Part shown: positions 59,503-64,000 of the stretch, piece by piece | Layout: the number at the start of each line of letters is the position of its first letter | Position numbering within the stretch: the first letter of the stretch is position 1 | Source: Tetmemena sp. SeJ-2015 | Lineage: Eukaryota; Ciliophora; Spirotrichea; Sporadotrichida; Oxytrichidae | Reading direction: 5' to 3' | Length of the DNA: 64,000 nucleotides | Assembly (NCBI GenBank): GCA_027382625.1 | Contig: JAJKFJ010022002.1 | Coordinates: 1-64,000, forward strand | Notes under the pieces: model-generated | Seen by the model: the letters and a program-made list of their open reading frames with translations, nothing else | Databases searched by the model: none | What the model was told of the DNA's origin: nothing | Translations under genes and position numbers: made by a program

Positions 59503-60960
59503 TCAAACAGGAAACTGAGTAAAATCAAATTGGAGTGCCAGATCCTTGATATAGCTCTCTCTAATTTATATCATCCTCCTCATCTTCCTCGCTGTTTTCC
59601 CTTCATACCTGTTGAAGGATTTGTTCCTTCCACTGATGGGTGTCATATCAGCGTTTGCGCTATCAAACCTCTGGATTAGATTGCTCTTCGTATTAGAGTA
59701 GTCAGGATGGGTAGGAACTGTGTGAGAAGGGGTGGAGCTGATTCCCTCCTCTTCCAATATGTTAGATCGCTGAGTGAATATTTCTTCATCTATCACTAGA
59801 CCTAAAGAGAGCTTCTTATTCGAGATCATTATGTCTGCTAGATCACCCGTGAAAGAGTCTTCCTCTCCCTCATAATCCTGCATCTAGTCCTCTTTTGAGC
59901 TCTGACTAGGAAGAATTTGCACCAAAGACTAATACTGCTACGAGCCCTGTAGTCTCGTAGGGAAGCTTGGTAGCTGAGCCATAGCGTTCCTTACTCTTTG
60001 AATTCTAAATGAGGACTGGGTTACCAGAGGCTTGTTAAAAGGGTGAGTATTAAATCTCACAGAAAATGATAAGAGTGAGTTGAATCTACTGCTGATTAGA
60101 TGTCAGTCTTATAGTCATGCTTTGAAGAAATAATGGAGGGTCTGTTGCTCATATCATCAATGGACATCAGATTAGACATTCTATTACCACCTCCAGAAGT
60201 AATGCTGCTATGATCCTCATCTTCAATCAACTCTTGAATATAACCTGTCTGACCTACAGCTCCATACATAGAGGCATGAGGCTTATGTCCCTGGTTTGAG
60301 GAGTGGAACTATTCTTACTGTAGCTGCTGCTTGGAGAATATCTAATTCTAGTTAACTGGCACTACACTTTTCCTCCCGTCAAGGGTTTTGCTCTAGTTAA
60401 TCATAGTAAGAGGCTGAGCTGTAGCAACGAATGGGTTCATTACGCTTAGTCTACTATTCTGCGGATTGTTTAAATTCGATGTGTGTCCTATAGTCGCTGC
60501 CATAGAATTAAAGTTGACCCCTCCTTGACCTCCCATGCTCTAAAATGTAGTCCTCCTCATATCAAACTCACTCTCATCTTCAGCATAGTTTTACTCAATC
60601 TCAAGGAAGTTTTTGAAGGTGCTGTTCTCCCTAATGAAAGGGATGCGTACTAGATCCATCATGAACTGTTCAAGCTTAAGACGAAGCTCCTTGAGATAGA
60701 AATTCTCATCAGGGTTGGAAAGGATCCACTCGTTGGGCATGTAGAGCAGCGAATATGTGGGGAACTAGTTGTAGAGATCCTAGAAAAGTTGCCTGAATTG
60801 CATCAGTGGCTTGGAGATAAACCAAGACTGACCATTCTTGTCAATCTACATTTTGTAGACATAATCCTCTTGCTCCTTGTGGACATTTAATATGTGAACC
60901 TCGAGAGGGAAAATTAATTACAGAGTAATCTATTAAAATAAATATATTGAGTTAAATGTT
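59503..60960 (-). CDS. PX-domain protein (separate gene or C-terminus of the GBP-like gene)
   Basis: Minus strand. From about 60935 to 60600 the frame reads LEVHILNVHKEQEDYVYKMQ, SKPLMQFRQLFQDLYNQFP, LKELRLKLEQFMMDLVRIPF and STFKNFLEIEQN. This is the layout of a PX (phosphoinositide-binding) domain: core strands, F..L...FP, then the helix pair ending in a FL.F-type motif. The usual RRY Arg of canonical PX domains is replaced (MQFRQLF), so lipid binding is uncertain. A Ser/Asn/Gln-rich tail continues, with a break near 60030-60110, to TGA 59503-59505. No clear ATG was found upstream of LEVHIL. An AT-rich gap (60960-61140) separates it from a coiled-coil region on the same strand, so it may be the C-terminal part of the next gene. 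Confidence 0.6.
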
Positions 60961-61140
60961 GCTGTGTGCATTAAGCGTTGAAACTCTCTCGTTTTCTCTA
61001 TTGCAAGCTGGCAAATGCTGTGAATAATTATTCTTTAAATTAAATTAAAACCTCAAATTAAATCTATTGATAAATGAAATAATTTTTCACTTAATTGATT
61101 TTAGATATAAAAATATTATAAATTTTATTCTTAGGGTAGA

Positions 61141-64000
61141 GTTTATTGCAATTTTTACACTGCAGGGCGATAGCATAGTGAACCATGTATTTGAACTGCT
61201 TCAAGTTTGAAATGGACTTTTCCAAGCTCATTTGCTTGCTTTGCATTTGGACAATTTATTAAGAAAGATTTTGATTAGTGACCACCAGCTCCTTATTCTT
61301 TGCCTTGACTTTTTCAGTTGCACTATCCGGTGAATGCTATTTCTGTGGCTGCTTGCATTTGTTTAGTGAAAGTAAGAGCTTATAACAAACTCTCTTGTAT
61401 CTTCTTTTGCGACTCAAGAGTCTCAGTTAGCATATTTAACTGCTTCTGCATGGTCTGTCTCTCATGCAACCATTTCTACTGTTGTTAATCATCTCCCCCC
61501 ACTTGAGGATTCCCTTAGGCTATTTGGCTAAGTTAGCTCTCAAACTCTTGCTTCTGTCTCTTGAGTTCATCATTCTTCTACTGCTCCAAGTTGTGTATCT
61601 AATTCGTAAGCTACTATACTTCTTTCCTACTGGAGTAAAGCTCCTTATTAAGCTCTTTATAGTCTTAGTCCTTGCCAGCATATTTCTACTTATACTCTCC
61701 CAGTTCCTTCTCCGTAAGTTACAGCTTTTACTCTATAAGTGCATTCAGCTTTTCAAACTCGTTAGACTTCTTGAAACCGTCTTCCTCTCTCAATCTTAAA
61801 TTGGACTCTATGGAGCGCAACTTCTGTTCGAGAATTTCGATATGATGATCCTTATCTGAAACCCTCTCCTTCCACTTCTCATTTAGCAGTCTCTCTTGCT
61901 TTTCTTTCTCCTCTTGGAGATACTTCAGTCGCTCCTCTTGAAGCTTGTCATTTCGAAGGAGGTTGTTCTTCTCTATTTCCAAGTCTTGACATCTCTATTA
62001 AAGAATTTGCCTCTCTTGAGTGAGTTCACTTTTCATAGTCAATTTAAGAAGAAATAGAGGAAATAGAAGGTAGAAAATTTCTCTGTCTCAAGCAACTGTA
62101 CCTTTTCTTATAACTTCTTCAAATTAGTGTCGGTTTCTTTGCGACTGGAGATGGTCAAGTAGTCCGCAGCTCTTACAACTAAGCTTTGGCAGATTTCTGC
62201 TAATATCTCCCCTCTGCCCGTGAAAATAGGGCCTTACTCATTAAACTTAGTCTTCAAACTTTCGAGTCCCTCAAGAAATTTATCTATGTTCTCGTACATA
62301 TCGTTCTACAGATTTCTCTTGATTTACTGCACATCACTCTCCAACATTTAATAAGCATGCGTCTTACAGTGCCTGATGAATTCTAGCTTGATGTCTTTGT
62401 GCTTCTTCGATATGCCTTCCCTCAGCTGAAATTCAAACTCTGCTATCTCTTAACCAACTGCTTTCTATTTGAAGCTTGCAACTGCCTGCTCTTTGATTTT
62501 CCTATGCTCCTTATTGATGAGTTCTTCATTGCAAGTCAGCTTGGCTTGTGCAAGGACCTTATCTTAACTACTGCTCATAGCTTGAGATTGAATCATTTAT
62601 AGCCCTCTGGCATTCATTTTAGCACACATAGGACCATGCATTTTGAATGTTGGGCAGAGTACCCTGTGTTGATCGCCTCAGTGTAAGAGTAGCAAAGCTC
62701 GAGCAGCATTTCTCCAGTGATGAATTTGGAGTTAAGAGTCTTAGGCCTTACTCTCTTGAAAATCTTGGTCCTAAGTGAGTTTATCGATTGGATGAATTCC
62801 TGTCTCAACTAATCATCTGGCATAGACTACAGACTCAAAGAAAGAAAAAAAAGAAAGATAAATACTTAACTCTGCAATTCCTTCTCTTCTTCTACTGGTC
62901 TGACTAGAGTATAGCAGTCTCTGTCCTTGAAGAAGTGCTTCACCAATCTTCTAATCCTGTTCTTAGTTTCAATTTAGTCGCTTGACCCTTTTTGAGGGAG
63001 CAGAGCATTATCAAAGTACTGTTTAGGAGTTATTTAATTACCCTCCATGTCTAGCAACTTTAGAGAAAAATCTCTCACCACCCACAGAAAAGATGGAAAG
63101 TACTTTGCTATCTCGTCTGGATCACAGTCACCTAGAACTTCAGACTTTATCTGCAACTCCTTAGATAGGTTTATCTAGAAAAGATAAGCAAGATACTGAT
63201 AGAATTACAATAAGGGATAAGTTATTGATTGCGTTCTCATCAATTGTGCCCATGCTATTGTAGATAAAGTAAGAGCACAGCAGCAAAGCCAGTAAGAAGA
63301 TTTTTGTATCATGGTTTTCATCCTCATCAAAAGCTCCTATGCCCTCGCTGTCTATTAGCAATATCTTCAGCTTCTCTCCTTAGTATTCTCCTTCCAGAGT
63401 ATCGCCCCAGATCCAAAGACCTTTGGTGCAAGGGTTGATAGTCGGTCCCACTCCGAAACCTTGGTTTCTCTTATTGATGATAACTCTGTTCAAGAGAAAA
63501 GACTTTCCTGTTCTGTATTTACCTGCTACTGAAATCACACCTACTCTTTCCTTTATGGAAGAGAGAAAAGTTTTTGCCTCCTCGGAAACTCTGAATTTTT
63601 CTATAAATAGTTTAGCTTAAACTTAAGCTTACTCTCTTCCTGATTGTAAACTTGCAATCCTAATTAAGATTACTCTAATTGTATATTGAAAAGTATAGTA
63701 GATGAGATGAATGGGCTGGATCCCCTCCATATTTTATGGCAGCTGATAGAATTTGATGTTCTTGGCTTGGAGTGGAGATCGATCGGGTGTTGTTGTGGTT
63801 GTGTTCTTAATAAATTCTGGATGTTCCTTATTCTACTTGGGCGTGGCTGACTGTGAGTAGCTCTAGCCAATGACTCCACTTGCTTGCAAATCCTGTGAGT
63901 TCTTCTTGCTAGAATAGTTAAGTGTTTGACTCCTGTTGAATCCTAGAGAGTTGGATGAGCCCCCACTGTGTGAGGAAATATTTGAAGAGAGGTATTAGTT
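61141..64000 (-). CDS. Guanylate-binding protein (GBP/atlastin-type) large GTPase with coiled coil; 5' end outside window
   Basis: Minus strand, running off the right edge. A disordered Ser/Asn/Gln-rich extension (64000-63680) precedes the GBP G domain: G1 VAGKYRTGKSFLLNRVI, switch VGPTINPCTKGLWIWG, G3 KILLIDSEGIGAFDED, a helix FLLALLLCSYFIYNSMGTID and the family-specific RD motif in LWVVRDFSLKLLD, which replaces NKxD. The middle helical domain follows (QEFIQSINSLRTKIFKRVRP, GEMLLELCYSYTEAINTG). A coiled coil spans about 62.1-61.2 kb (NDKLQEERLKYLQEEKEKQE, EILEQKLRSIESNLRLREED) and ends with LQCKNC. GBP-family proteins act in membrane remodelling, and ciliates have several with long coiled coils. 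Breaks near 63190, 62860 and 62070 are introns or IESs. Confidence 0.85.

Overview
The window looks like germline (micronuclear) DNA of a spirotrich ciliate of the Oxytricha/Stylonychia type. Genes read through TAA and TAG, which sit where homologous families have glutamine, and only TGA ends them (for example the ends of the ETF-alpha, HPRT and TBCB genes). Many genes are also broken by short AT-rich inserts that are not GT-AG introns. Each insert is bounded by a short direct repeat, and removing the insert plus one repeat copy restores both the frame and the conserved protein motif. That is the signature of internal eliminated sequences (IESs) with pointers. True short GT-AG introns (36 to about 100 bp) occur beside them.

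Layout, left to right: DBR1 (minus, partial); a long Gln/Ser-rich unknown gene (plus) containing a 743-bp IES that carries a foldback element; a kelch-like gene (plus); a long TPR gene (minus); an MMAA/MeaB GTPase (plus); a small coiled-coil gene (plus); two unknown low-complexity genes (minus); an hnRNP F/H-like RNA-binding protein and an ERI1-like exonuclease (minus); ETF-alpha (plus); an unknown helical gene (minus); a bacterial-type adenylosuccinate lyase (plus); a long coiled-coil gene (minus); a multi-pass membrane protein resembling SLC35F6 (minus); an unknown MGNC-start gene and a coiled-coil gene (plus); a GC-richer OSCA/TMEM63-like channel gene (minus); an IQ-motif plus CBM48 gene (plus); a PROPPIN/Atg18 gene (plus); a 2.0-kb terminal-inverted-repeat element with an SF3-helicase gene; HPRT (plus); an unknown basic gene (plus); TBCB (plus); and a PX-domain gene and a GBP-type GTPase gene at the right edge (minus).

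The most unusual object is the element at 52369-54381. It has 233/234-bp nearly identical terminal inverted repeats that contain clustered TTTCAC-type iterations. Inside is one gene with Walker A, Walker B and motif C of superfamily-3 (Rep-like) helicases, written in the ciliate code. It looks like a recently mobile or virus/plasmid-derived germline element. The second is the IES at 2086-2828, whose 11-bp pointer restores a long frame and which carries a 548-bp foldback (MITE-like) element.

Functionally the neighbours are mostly unrelated housekeeping genes: purine salvage (HPRT, adenylosuccinate lyase), mitochondrial metabolism (ETF-alpha, MMAA), RNA processing (DBR1, hnRNP H-like, ERI1-like), microtubule and possibly ciliary proteins (TBCB, several coiled-coil genes), autophagy (PROPPIN) and membrane proteins. 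This fits a micronuclear chromosome that is later cut into separate macronuclear chromosomes. Gene ends given below are most reliable for the recognised genes and approximate for the low-complexity ones. All translations were done by eye.
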